DNA of 64,000 bases, from NCBI GenBank assembly GCA_963921425.1, contig OY992834.1, positions 4,278,001 through 4,342,000 of the forward strand, written 5' to 3'. The DNA comes from Dryas octopetala (taxonomy: Eukaryota > Streptophyta > Magnoliopsida > Rosales > Rosaceae). The position numbers were made by a program, and so were the translations under genes. Positions 1 through 9,600 of this stretch are shown here, piece by piece (within the stretch, counting starts at the first letter, position 1; each line of letters opens with the position of its first letter). A model generated the notes under the pieces. It had not been told where the DNA came from and ran no database searches. It saw nothing but the letters and a program-made list of their open reading frames with translations.

Positions 1-39
1 GAAGGCTCCTTCTTGCAAGTGCTTATAACATGCCTCTGA

Positions 40-273
40 AACCGACCCGGTGACAAAGGAAAAGGCAACGAGGACGACGATGAAGACCGTGATGGGGTTG
101 GAGGCGGGGCATGGAAGACTCGAGGAGACGAACGCGAAGAAGGAGAAGACGAAGCTGATGGTCTGCAAAAGATTGAAGGAATTTTCGACGGTGAGAAAAT
201 CGGAGAGTTCGGAACCACCAAAGCGCAAGGCATTTTGTTATTCTCTTTGACTCTGGCTTTCGCTTTCTTTTGA
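40..273 (+). CDS. Possible 3'-terminal coding exon of an unknown gene (doubtful)
   Basis: A GC-richer stretch at the window edge has an open frame ending in TGA at 271-273. It would encode an acidic, Gly/Asp/Glu-rich peptide (GNEDDDEDRDG, then EREEGEDEADG) followed by a hydrophobic tail. Codons follow a purine-N-pyrimidine trend in this frame, unlike the AT-rich DNA after it. A second open frame overlaps it (50-250), so the coding frame is not certain. I do not recognise the protein, and the upstream part lies outside the window. It could equally be transcribed non-coding DNA. Confidence 0.2.
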   Translation, partial: NRPGDKGKGNEDDDEDRDGVGGGAWKTRGDEREEGEDEADGLQKIEGIFDGEKIGEFGTTKAQGILLFSLTLAFAFF

Positions 274-1486
274 ATCTTTTCTGTGTTTTGATCCCCAGGG
301 CGGGTTATTGTGCCATATATAATGCCTTGTATAGTTGTATATTGGGTGGTTTGGAAGACCGACGAGGTCTTATTTTTGTGTTGACTTGTGATGGACTATG
401 TTTTGGGTTTTACAACTAAGAAGTAGGCAAAAAGGGCGTGCGGGAATAAATTCTCACATTTTCACAGCTTAATTCGCCTTTTCTTTTCTTTGTCCAAAAA
501 GAAAATAGCTTTTTCATTTCAATGGTGTGTATCAATTGGCTTTTTCTATTGTGTTATATTTATGAAAAATTTTATTATAAGAGAGAGGTTTTTTTCTTGG
601 CCATGAAGAGATAGGGTTAAATAGACTACACCTATTTTTAAACAGTTTTCCAATTTTAGTTTATGAATTCTAAATTTTGTTTTGTATTAAGTAAGATTAA
701 AATGTAACATTTGATTTAAACTCCATAAAACGAAGACAATGTCGGCTAACTCTTTATTTAGTATCACTTTAAATTTTACATTTTTCGCGATTTCATGTTC
801 TTACTTTTCATTTTTCTTTTCTTTCCTCTCAATGTCGGTGAAGTAAAATATCTTATTGAAGATATAGATAATTTAGATACTTAAATCACAAAATTGCCCT
901 TATTTTGTAAAGTTTTAAATAACTTTTTTCATTCTTGAATCAAAATTTAAGAAGGCAATTGTTTAAAAGTTTAAAAATCAAAATAATCTGTCAAAATTTA
1001 AGGACACTAATCCATTTAACTCTAAGAGATATATTGTATACCTTTTTGTCATAGTTAAAGTCTCGAAGAATTGAGAAATCACAAGCGTATAATTTGAGTG
1101 TGCTTTCGGTGTCGCTAGAATATTAATATAAAATTTCAAGATTTTACTACAATTTATTCTGTAGCTGGGTGCTGCTGGGTGGTGGTTATTTTATGACTAG
1201 TATTGGTCAACGGTCAAACACGCTATTCATGTCTGGTGCTTGGTTGTAAGACCCTGTCCATATTCGTCAATCGTCATCCCCTTCTTTTCCGTTATTCCCA
1301 CTTTCTTTTTCTTCTTAAGACTTACTTTTATTTTGTATATTGCTCTTTCGTTGTTTCAAAGATATTGCATACAGATTATTGCAGTGCACAACTCCACATG
1401 GCAGATCCGAATTGGTTCAAGTGCTGTTCAGGATTCACACAATCTTCATGTTTCCACTTTGCAGCTACAAAGTGGGTAAGCTCTTA
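274..1486. other. AT-rich intergenic DNA left of the retrotransposon
   Basis: No supported gene. From about 300 to 1140 the DNA is AT-rich with homopolymer runs. From about 1200 to 1486 it is more mixed, with short open frames of up to 104 codons that match nothing I recognise. One tiny oligo(T) insertion (579-615) is listed separately. Confidence 0.6.
579..615 (-). mobile_element. Tiny oligo(A)-tailed insertion with imperfect flanking duplication
   Basis: Imperfect 10-bp direct repeats (AAGAGAGAGG at 579-588, AAGAGATAGG at 606-615) flank a 17-nt insert, TTTTTTTCTTGGCCATG. Read on the minus strand the insert is a short GGCC-containing sequence followed by an A-rich tail. The form is the same as at 52661, 52761 and 58177. 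One mismatch in the flanks and the low-complexity surroundings make this the weakest GGCC example. Confidence 0.35.
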
Positions 1487-1491
1487 CAAAC
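1487..1491. repeat. Left target-site duplication (CAAAC)
   Basis: The five bases CAAAC directly before the left LTR are repeated directly after the right LTR at 13769-13773. A 5-bp duplication is typical of LTR-retrotransposon integrases. It marks this as an original insertion rather than a recombinant. Confidence 0.9.
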
Positions 1492-2557
1492 TGTTGATGC
1501 AAATTCTCGTAAGGTAGATGCAACAACTTAGATATGCTGATCTGGCTGATCAAGTGCTTCGCTGGATGATGAAGTGAATGCTGGTTGAGATCTTCCTGTA
1601 GACAAGAACAAGATCAAAGGAGATGGACCGGTGTGGTACCAGCCAAACACACTCCGATGATGAAATCAGTGGTGGTGTTTGATGGTGGATGAGGAAGAAC
1701 AAAGGAAGAACTTGGGAGAATGGGAAGAACAAGGCAAATGTTCTGGGTTATTCTCAGCAAGTTGGGTAGGCTCTTTTTTGGATGGAAATGCAAAGTGTTT
1801 AGCGTGTGTATTGATAGATTGCTAGATGCTTCATTTTGTGCATATGTGGTGCCTTATATAGGCAAAGGAAAACTTAATGAATAAGTTACCTGCATGTGAA
1901 TGAATGGTTGCCAGAGACCCACGCACCTGGTCAGACCTAGTTGCATGCTCAGCTGCTTGCTTCCTCAGCATTGAATGCTGCATTGAATGCTCCATTAAAT
2001 GCAAGGTTGGAAGGTCCAGGCAAACTGTCCAGCAGTCATGAATGCAAGCCTGATATTCTGTCTGTCAGAAGATTGTGTCAGGTGCATTCAAGTGTGGCGG
2101 TTCGTCCCATCGTGATCTTCCTGGGAATGGCGGCGGAGAGCCGAGCCGAGCCGATACGAACACATGTTTTCATGTGAGGACACGAAGTCCATGTGTGGTC
2201 GGATCGGGCATGGGATTCCAGGCCGAGCCGGTCCCATAGACTGGGGGTCTTTCCGAGCTCTAACTGGTCGACGCCAGAACCCGAAAAGAGGCCATCTCCT
2301 GTGCCGAGCCGAGCCGGACCGGGATGATCGTGGGAAGATGGACACTCGATCCCATGGAAGATCATCGGTTCGGCTCGGACCGAACATGGAGGGCCGGCGT
2401 GGAGATCCGGTCTGAGCTGGCAGAGGCGATGCCGAGTGGTGATGACGTGGGGGTCAAAGTTTTGACCACTGAGAGTCAAACTCCGAGGTGGATGTTGACC
2501 AGCCACGTGTCGAGCTGTGATTGGCTGTTCGGATTGATGTGGATTTTCCCACAAACA
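1492..2557 (-). repeat. 3' LTR of the retrotransposon (left copy)
   Basis: This 1066-bp copy matches 12703-13768 at a constant offset of 11,211 bp. I compared it line by line and saw no difference. In element orientation it begins TGTTTGTGGG and ends CATCAACA. A TATA motif on the minus strand lies at 1853-1861. Short open frames inside the LTR (1941-2177 plus strand, 2088-2387 minus strand) recur in the other LTR and are not taken as genes. Confidence 0.95.
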
Positions 2558-2575
2558 GGAGTCCCCCAACTTCCG
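2558..2575 (-). other. Polypurine tract of the retrotransposon
   Basis: Directly inside the left LTR, the minus strand reads GAAGTTGGGGGACTCC up to the LTR start. A purine-rich run at this point is where plus-strand DNA synthesis is primed in LTR elements. The two pyrimidines near its end make it slightly impure. Confidence 0.7.
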
Positions 2576-2864
2576 ATCCGAGCGAGCAGTGGTGGATTGG
2601 AAGTTGAAGTGTAAGGACAATCTCAAAGGTAGTATGTTGCTTGATCCGAGCCGAACCCTACGAGCCCAGGTTCCCGAAGATCCGAACACAAGACGACTTG
2701 TGATTAGTCAAAATATCTCAGGGACAAGTGAAGAGACGTTTGATTTCTGCATGGGGGAACGTAAGGGTCACCTCGTTATGGGTATTTTTTGAATGTTTGA
2801 CAGGTGTCAAGATCTGGCATATGAAGCGCCAGAAATGAAGGGCTGAGATCGGTTTGCATGGGGG

Positions 2865-2870
2865 TATAAA
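2865..2870 (+). promoter_or_regulatory. TATA box for the antisense gene
   Basis: TATAAA on the plus strand, in the context GGGGTATAAATCATGCC, is followed about 25-35 bp downstream by a CT-rich stretch (2880-2915) typical of plant transcription starts. It lies inside the element between the LTR and the antisense ORF, 337 bp before its ATG. This supports an independent promoter opposed to the LTR promoter. A GTAAGT-type donor at 3078 hints at a leader intron, but no acceptor could be fixed. Confidence 0.6.
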
Positions 2871-3206
2871 TCATGCCTTTCTCTCTCTTCCCTCTCACTT
2901 TCCAACTTTTTCAGAAACTCCCACTCTCTCTCTGCAAACTCTTCCCTCCTCCGCCGTGAATTTCCTCCTACCTCCGTCGTTAGTGCAGCAGTTCGGTCAC
3001 GGTTTCGGGCAAGCGTAATCATAGACGAAGCCATTCCGAGTGTGTGAGGGGTGGAGGGATTGGCCGGACAAAAACCAGTAAGTGATTCTGTCCATTCTTG
3101 AGTTTTTGTGTTTTTCGGGTTTTTCTGGGTGTGTTCTTGGTGTTCTTGAGAAAAAGAACTTTTTGATCCATAAAGTGAGAGAGAGAAAGTAGAAAAACTG
3201 TTAGTA

Positions 3207-5597
3207 ATGTCAGAGACTGATTCGAGTGGTCGGCTCGGATCGGGGGAAGCCTTCGAGGGAGACAGTGGGGCCGAGGTGAGCCGAAGCCCATCTGTGGGTG
3301 AGGCCGAGCCGAGCCGAAGCCCACCTGCGGGTGAGGCGAGTTGGGATGGCTTGTCCGAAGAGTTGGACGAGGCCGGCTCGGCATTGAACCGCAATCCGGG
3401 CGGAGAGCGCCGAGCCCGAGGGGATCAGGAAAACCCCGAGATACTGAGTTCCGACTGGGAACAAGGGACGGTCGAAGGAGGTGACGAAGAACCTCTCGAC
3501 GTCGAGCCGATCGCCACCATTCCGAGCAGACTCACCTCGGGCTCGGATGAAAGGGATAGGGGGCACGAGGCGTCGACCTCGGCTCAGGGGGTGACGGGGA
3601 GTCCGATTGACCCGGACTTCTACGAGGAACTGCCGTGGAAGGCCGATCAGATCCCCAATGAGATGACCGAGTACCATCTCAGGGACTTGAGGGATAGGTA
3701 CTCGGTTCCCGACTCCGTGTTGATGAGGTTGCCGACCGAGGGGGAGAAGCCGAGCCGACCCCCGGTAGGATGGGTGACTATGTACCCGGAGATGTTTGAG
3801 AATGGGGTTCGGCTTCCCCTGCACACCTTCCTGCAGGACTGGCTCGCGACGATCGGCGCGGCGCCACACCAGCTGAACCCGAACGTGTACAGGATCATCC
3901 TGTCCATGCACATCTTGTGGCACAAAGTGCACAAGTGTGTGCCACACAAGGATATCCTGTTCTGCAATTACGCACTGAGGTCGAAGCAGAGCGAGCTCGG
4001 ATTCTACAACCTCCAGGCGTACTCGGGGCCACTCTTCGGTGGGAATCCCTCCTCCCAGAAGACATGGAAGAAAAGATATTTCTTTGTCTCTGGGGATTGG
4101 GAGTTCGCCGATCCGAACAGAATCACCTCGGCTCGGGTGCCCAGAGCTTTTAGAATTCCAGGTGGGCATTGGGAATTTGGGGCCGGTCCGAGGACAATTT
4201 GCATATGTCTTGTGATAATTGTATTATATTTTTGTCTAACTCTTTTTGGTTTCGCCTTCGCAGTCAGCTGGGGCAAGTACAAGCTCCGAGGCGAGCTCAA
4301 GGACCAGATCGCCGCGATCAGGGACTCACCAGGAGAGTACTTGTCAACCAAGTTCCTGCTCGGGGAGACTCAGATCCGACAGAGCGGGATCTCCTGGTTT
4401 GTGCCCAGGTGGAATCCTAGAGCCGAGAGGGGAATGGCGCCCACCGAACTGGAGGTTCGCCTTAGGAAGAAAGCGGCTCGGAGCGTCCAGAAGAAGGCAG
4501 CGGGGCGGACCCCTGCCGAGCCGGTCCAGGCTCCTGTTCCAGCGGCAGCTCAGCCAAGATCTCCTGCGCCGAGACCGGTTCGGCAAGCAGAGAAGAGGAA
4601 GGCTTCCCAGGCCGAGGCCCCGGTGGAGAAGAGGGCTCGGGCCGAGCCCGGCGGTTCTGGTGCCGGGGCGTCCGGTTCGGCGCCCCTGAAAGCGGTGGAG
4701 GTAGTCCCCGGCCTCGAGCCGTTCGTCACGGGCCTCAAGCGCGTGATGACCGCGAGGGTGCAGGAGGGGCTGTGGGCCGATCATGGCGAGCCGGGCTTCA
4801 GCCACCAGGCTCTGATCGCATCCCGCCAGGCCATGTTGGTAAGTCTCCTTTACTTCGGATTTTGTCTATTCGCTCGGTTCGGACTAATGATGAATTTGTT
4901 TCTCTTGCAGCTCGCCATGAGGCAGTTCGAAGCTGCTAAGGCCGCCGTCGATGCCGAGGCGAAACTGGAGAGGTTTCGGGCACGGGTCGTAGAGCTGAAA
5001 GAGAAGTTGGCCGAGGCCGAGCGGACGGTCAATGCCGAGCGCGAACGGTCGGAGGGTCTGCAATCCAGGCTGGCCAGGAAGGAGGAGGAGGTCGGTCGGC
5101 TCGGCAAGGAGCTTGCCTCCTCGGAGCAAAATGTGGCGGACTTGAGGCACTATGTCGGCGATCTCCAGCGAGACATCGAGGCTGCTGAACGGAGGATCGA
5201 GAATGTCGAACTCCGACGTCGATCTGAAGTGCCGAGCGCCCAGGCACTGGCTGATGCCCATTTTGATGGGTATCAGGAGCTTTTGGAGGCGATCAAATCG
5301 AAGAGGCCGGACTGGGATGTATCATTCCTTGGCGAGTCCGAGGACGACGAAGACACCCAGGGAAGTCAACAGGATGAGCTTCCTCCTCTCGATCGCCAAG
5401 TCCGCGCCGAAGTCGAGCCGACTCCGGAAGATCCTCCACTGCCTGCATATGAGCCGACCCCGATTCCCCCGGTCCCCGAATCCGATCCCAATGCTGAGAT
5501 GCAGATCGGCGGGGTTGAGGTGGTGCAGCTCGGCGAGGAGACGCCCGAGGAGTCTACTGAGCCGATCCAGGAGGGCCCTGCCGAGCGATCTGCATGA
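3207..5597 (+). CDS. Antisense extra ORF of the Tat-type element (PF04195-like protein)
   Basis: This frame of 796 codons runs opposite to gag-pol. The N-terminal 125 residues are acidic and low-complexity. Residues about 150-310 resemble the plant domain named 'putative gypsy type transposon' (Pfam PF04195), including RLPLHTFLQDWLATIGAAP and LNPNVYRIILSMHILW. A Pro/Ala/Arg-rich basic linker with KRKASQAEAPVEKRAR (possible nuclear signal) follows, then a coiled coil (about residues 575-690) and an acidic, Pro-rich tail. Two segments look like introns: 4162-4263 (102 bp, GTGGGC...TTCGCAG) and 4839-4910 (72 bp, GTAAGT...CTTGCAG). They encode hydrophobic sequence out of keeping with the protein, yet both are stop-free and in frame. 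Removing both gives 738 residues. Antisense ORFs downstream of gag-pol are known in Tat elements; their function is unknown. Confidence 0.85.
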   Translation: MSETDSSGRLGSGEAFEGDSGAEVSRSPSVGEAEPSRSPPAGEASWDGLSEELDEAGSALNRNPGGERRARGDQENPEILSSDWEQGTVEGGDEEPLDVEPIATIPSRLTSGSDERDRGHEASTSAQGVTGSPIDPDFYEELPWKADQIPNEMTEYHLRDLRDRYSVPDSVLMRLPTEGEKPSRPPVGWVTMYPEMFENGVRLPLHTFLQDWLATIGAAPHQLNPNVYRIILSMHILWHKVHKCVPHKDILFCNYALRSKQSELGFYNLQAYSGPLFGGNPSSQKTWKKRYFFVSGDWEFADPNRITSARVPRAFRIPGGHWEFGAGPRTICICLVIIVLYFCLTLFGFAFAVSWGKYKLRGELKDQIAAIRDSPGEYLSTKFLLGETQIRQSGISWFVPRWNPRAERGMAPTELEVRLRKKAARSVQKKAAGRTPAEPVQAPVPAAAQPRSPAPRPVRQAEKRKASQAEAPVEKRARAEPGGSGAGASGSAPLKAVEVVPGLEPFVTGLKRVMTARVQEGLWADHGEPGFSHQALIASRQAMLVSLLYFGFCLFARFGLMMNLFLLQLAMRQFEAAKAAVDAEAKLERFRARVVELKEKLAEAERTVNAERERSEGLQSRLARKEEEVGRLGKELASSEQNVADLRHYVGDLQRDIEAAERRIENVELRRRSEVPSAQALADAHFDGYQELLEAIKSKRPDWDVSFLGESEDDEDTQGSQQDELPPLDRQVRAEVEPTPEDPPLPAYEPTPIPPVPESDPNAEMQIGGVEVVQLGEETPEESTEPIQEGPAERSA

Positions 5598-6147
5598 TAG
5601 CATGATTTTATGTTGTCTTGTTTTTGTTTTTGTTCCCGAGCCGAAGTGTGGCTCGGGTTTAATTGTTTTTGGAACAATTTGTATTTGGTTTTATGTTGTT
5701 TAATTTTATCAGAATTTTCTTTATATGATACAAGTTGCTGTCAGTTCGGCTCGGAAATTAAGCTAACGACAAAAACTAATAACACATGGAAAAGAAAATG
5801 ATAAAAGTGAAAACATAATAAGAACCAAGACACTTTGAGATCGGCTCGGCATGCCGATTAAAATGAAAATGAATGGTGATGATAAATTAGAACTTGTCTT
5901 CGGATCAGCTTGATAAGCATAACCAGGATAAGTAAAAATTTAAAAAAAACCCTAGTCATCTCGGATGGGCTCGGCATACCCATTGAGATATTTAGGAATG
6001 CAGGTTTTTGAGAAAAATATTCAAACCTACTTTCAGATCGGCTCGGCATGCACGATGAAAGTTTTGGTTGGAGTGTATATTTTTCTTTTAGAAATATCCT
6101 GTTGAACGTTAGGACTGTAGGAAGTCGCTTCGGCTCAGACAGGGATT
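5598..6147. other. Spacer between antisense ORF and tandem array
   Basis: No open frame of note. The spacer is AT-rich and holds three dispersed copies of a GGCTCGGCAT-type motif, near 5840, 5960 and 6040, which look like degenerate relatives of sequence in the adjoining 71-bp array. It probably holds the 3' ends of both convergent transcripts. Confidence 0.6.
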
Positions 6148-6502
6148 TTTATAGACCTGATAAGTCTGTACCATGCCGAGCATTGGGCCGAAAGTGGCGC
6201 GCTAGTTCGGCACGGGAGTTTATAGACCTGATGAGTCTGTAATATGCCGAGCATCGGGCCGGAAATGGCGCGCCCGCTCGACACATGAGTTTATAGACCT
6301 GATGAGTCTGTAATATGCCGAGCATCGGGCCGGAAATGGCGCGCCCGCTCGACACATGAGTTTATAGACCTGATGAGTCTGTAATATGCCGAGCATCGGG
6401 CCGGAAATGGCGCGCCCGCTCGACACATGAGTTTATAGACCTGATGAGTCTGTAATATGCCGAGCATCGGGCCGGAAATGGCGCTTCGGCTCGGCACATG
6501 GG
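6148..6502. repeat. 71-bp tandem repeat array, five copies
   Basis: Units start at 6148, 6219, 6290, 6361 and 6432, a constant 71-bp period. Each begins TTTATAGACCTGATGAGTCT and contains ATGCCGAGCATCGGGCCGG. Copies 2, 3 and 4 are identical by eye. The first and last are diverged, as expected when an array grows from the middle. Because 71 is not a multiple of three, the minus strand shows overlapping, repeated 68-codon frames; these are artefacts. Tandem arrays between pol and the 3' LTR are common in Tat-lineage elements and are a documented source of satellite DNA. Confidence 0.95.
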
Positions 6503-6679
6503 TTTAGAATTTTTTCGAAGGAAACACTTAGATCTTTCCTCTTTGTTAGAAGTGTATAGGAGTAGAGTCCCCAGTGTTTACTTCGAAAAAATAAGAAGAA
6601 AAATGAGTAGAAATGTGCTCATCTTTTCATTGATTGGAATGGGTGTTAGGTCGGACAGTCCCCGATCCTAACTACATTT

Positions 6680-9600
6680 TTACTGGTAATAAGTCTTCAA
6701 GTGTTCAGCGTTCCAGCTATGCTTGAGAGGCTTCCCAGCCAGAGTGGCCAAGTTGTAAGTGCCGGGCTTGACTATGCCCGTGATTCTATATGGTCCGGTC
6801 CAGTTCGGATCAAATGAGCTCTCCTTGACGGCAAGGGGATTCTTTTTCATGACGAGGCTGCCCAATCCGAAGCTTCTGGGTCTGACCCTTTGATTGTAGT
6901 ATTTGGCCACCCTCTGTTGATAAGCGGCTCGGCAGAGATTGGCGTCGGTTCGCCTCTCCTCGATTATGTCCAGGCCGAGCCGAAGTCCGGCATCATTGGT
7001 CTCGGGATTGTACGTGCCGGTTCGGAATGAAGGAGTCCCCATTTCGACCGGGACGACGGCGTCAGTTCCGAACGCCAATGCATAGGGTGTTTCCTTCGTC
7101 GAGTTGCGATAGGAAGTTCGATAAGACCAAAGCACCTCTGGCAAGAGTTCAGGCCAATTCCCCTTAGCATTATCAAGCTTAGTCTTGAGGGTTTTCTTGA
7201 TGATTTTGTTGATGGCTTCGACCTGTCCGTTCGACTGCGGATGGTAAGGCGCGGTGAAGCGCAAGTTGATGTTCAGACGTGAACAAAAACTCCTGAACTT
7301 CTTGCAGTCGAACTGCTTGCCATTGTCCGCAATGATGGTGTGCGGCATGCCGAACCGGCAAATGATGTTCTTCCAGACGAAGGTCTCCATCCGTTCGGCC
7401 GTAGTTGTGGCTAGGGGCTCGGCCTCGGCCCATTTGGTGAAGTAGTCGACCGCTACCACCGCCATGGTGACTTGCCCCTTCGCCTTCGGCATTGGGCCGA
7501 TCAGATCGAGTCCCCACTGCGCGAACGGCCAGGGACAGGATATGGAGGTCAGCAATTGGGGAGGTTGATGGGGAACTGCGGCAAATTGCTGGCATTTGAT
7601 GCAAGCGCGAGACAGATGGTCTGCGTCCTTGTTCAGCGTCGGCCAGAAGTAACCCTGTCTGATCGTCTTGTAGGCGAGGGCTCTTCCTCCAGAGTGGTTT
7701 CCGCATATCCCCTCGTGGATTTCTCTCAGCACGTCCTGACCTTCTTGGGGGGTGACGCACCGCAAGTAGGGCAGGGAGAAACTCCTTTTGTAAAGCTGAC
7801 CGTTGATCATGCTGAACCGAGCCGACCTGGTTTTGATGAGACGTGCTTTGTCCCTCTCCGGGGGGAGAACCCCGGAGACCAAGTAGGTGATGATTGAAGT
7901 CATCCAGTTCGGCTCGGCCTCGGTTTGCATAACTGCGGCCTCGGTTTCGGCGGTGCTAGGTCTGTCCAGAATTTCGACTGGAACATGCCTGGCGGATCCG
8001 GTGTCTGTGGCCGAAGCCAGGCGTGCCAAGGCGTCGGCCCTGCAGTTTTCTGCCCTCGGGATTTGTGATATTTTGTATTCGCGGAAGTCTCCGAGCAGCA
8101 AAAGGGTCTTCTCGAGATAGGCAGTCATGCTGGGCTCCCGAGTCTCATACTCTCCCAAAATCTGATTGACGATTAGCTGGGAGTCGCTGAAGATGTTTAG
8201 TTTGGTCGCGCCGAGCTCCTTTGCCAATCTGAGCCCGGCGATGAGTGCCTCATACTCTGCTTCGTTGTTTGACGCTTGAAATCTGAAGCGAAGAGCATAC
8301 TCCATCACAACTTGTTCCGGGGAGATCAGAACAAGCCCGGCTCCGCTTCCCATGGCGTTGGAAGATCCGTCCACATAGAGGGTCCAGGTGAGGAGATCTA
8401 CCTGGCCGTGTTCGCCGATTGTGTTTGGATCGGACGCCGATGGCATAGCGTCGGTGCGCGGCGGATCCTCCGTCGAGGTGGTCGACTCACAGATGAAGTC
8501 GGACATGGCTTGACCTTTGATGGCCGTCCTGGGACGGTAGATGATGTCAAACTCGCCGAGCTCGATTGACCATTTGATGAGCCGACCCGAAGTCTCGGGT
8601 TTTGCTAAGATTTGTCTGAGCGGCTGATCCGTCAAGACAACGATTGAATGAGCCTGGAAGTAGGGTCTCAGCTTCCGAGCCGAGCTGACCAGGGCGAGAG
8701 CCATCTTCTCGAATTTTGGATACCTGGTCTCTGCATCGGCGAGGGCTCGGCTCGTGTAGAAGACGGGGTGTTGTACACCGCCGACCTCTCTCACCAAAAC
8801 CGAGCTGAGAGCTGAGTCTGAAACAGAAAGGTAGAGGAAAAGTTCTTCACCTTCCTCCGGTTTGGATAATATGGGAGGTTCCCCCATGTGCCTTTTCAGA
8901 TCTTGAAAGGCCTGCTCACATTGGGGGGTCCATTCTATGCTCTTCCCTGCTCCCCTTAAGGCTTTGAAGAAAGGGAGGCACCGGTCGGTGGACTTCGAGA
9001 TGAACCGGTTCAGGGCGGCAACTCTTCCAGTCAGACTCTGGATTTCCTTGCGTGTCCTTGGGGACTTCATGTTGATTAAAGCCTGGATCTTCTCCGGGTT
9101 GGCTTCGATCCCCCGTTGGCTGACCAGGTAGCCAAGGAACTTGCCTGACCGAACCCCAAAGACACATTTGGCTGGGTTCAGCCGCATCTGATACTCCTTC
9201 AGGACTCCGAACATGTCTGAGAGGTCCTTGACGTGATCGTCCGCCTTGATGCTTTTGACCAGCATGTCATCCACGTAAACCTCTACGGATTTGCCGATGG
9301 ATGATCTGAACATGTGTTTGACCAGCCTTTGGTAGGTGGCTCCGGCGTTTTTGAGGCCGAAGGGCATGACCTTGTAGCAGTACATGCCGCGATCAGTTAT
9401 GAAAGATGTGCCTTCCTGGTCGGACTTGTGCATCAGGATCTGGTTGTATCCAGAGTAGGCGTCCATAAAGCTGAGGAGCTGATGTCCTGCTGTTGCATCG
9501 ACGAGCTGATCTATCCTGGGCAAGGGAAAACTATCCTTGGGACAAGCCCTGTTCAGGTCGGTGAAGTCCACGCACATCCTCCACTTCCCGTTGTTCTTTT

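Noticed and set aside
1203..1490. Possible first exon (MADPNWF...) interrupted by the retrotransposon
   Set aside because: No continuation is seen on the far side of the element and the peptide is unrecognised.
1941..2689. Open frames inside the LTRs (1941-2177, 2078-2689, 2088-2387 and their copies at 13152-13771)
   Set aside because: They are duplicated only because the LTR is duplicated, overlap each other on both strands, and match no family I know.
3210..4169. Minus-strand 319-codon frame opposite the antisense ORF
   Set aside because: It is a GC-rich shadow of the plus-strand frame. It lacks recognisable motifs and ends at the point where the intron begins.
6149..6502. Regular repeats that might suggest a CRISPR array, and three overlapping 68-codon minus-strand frames
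   Set aside because: The 71-bp units are directly joined without unique spacers and lie in a plant retrotransposon. The frames repeat because the unit shifts frame each copy.
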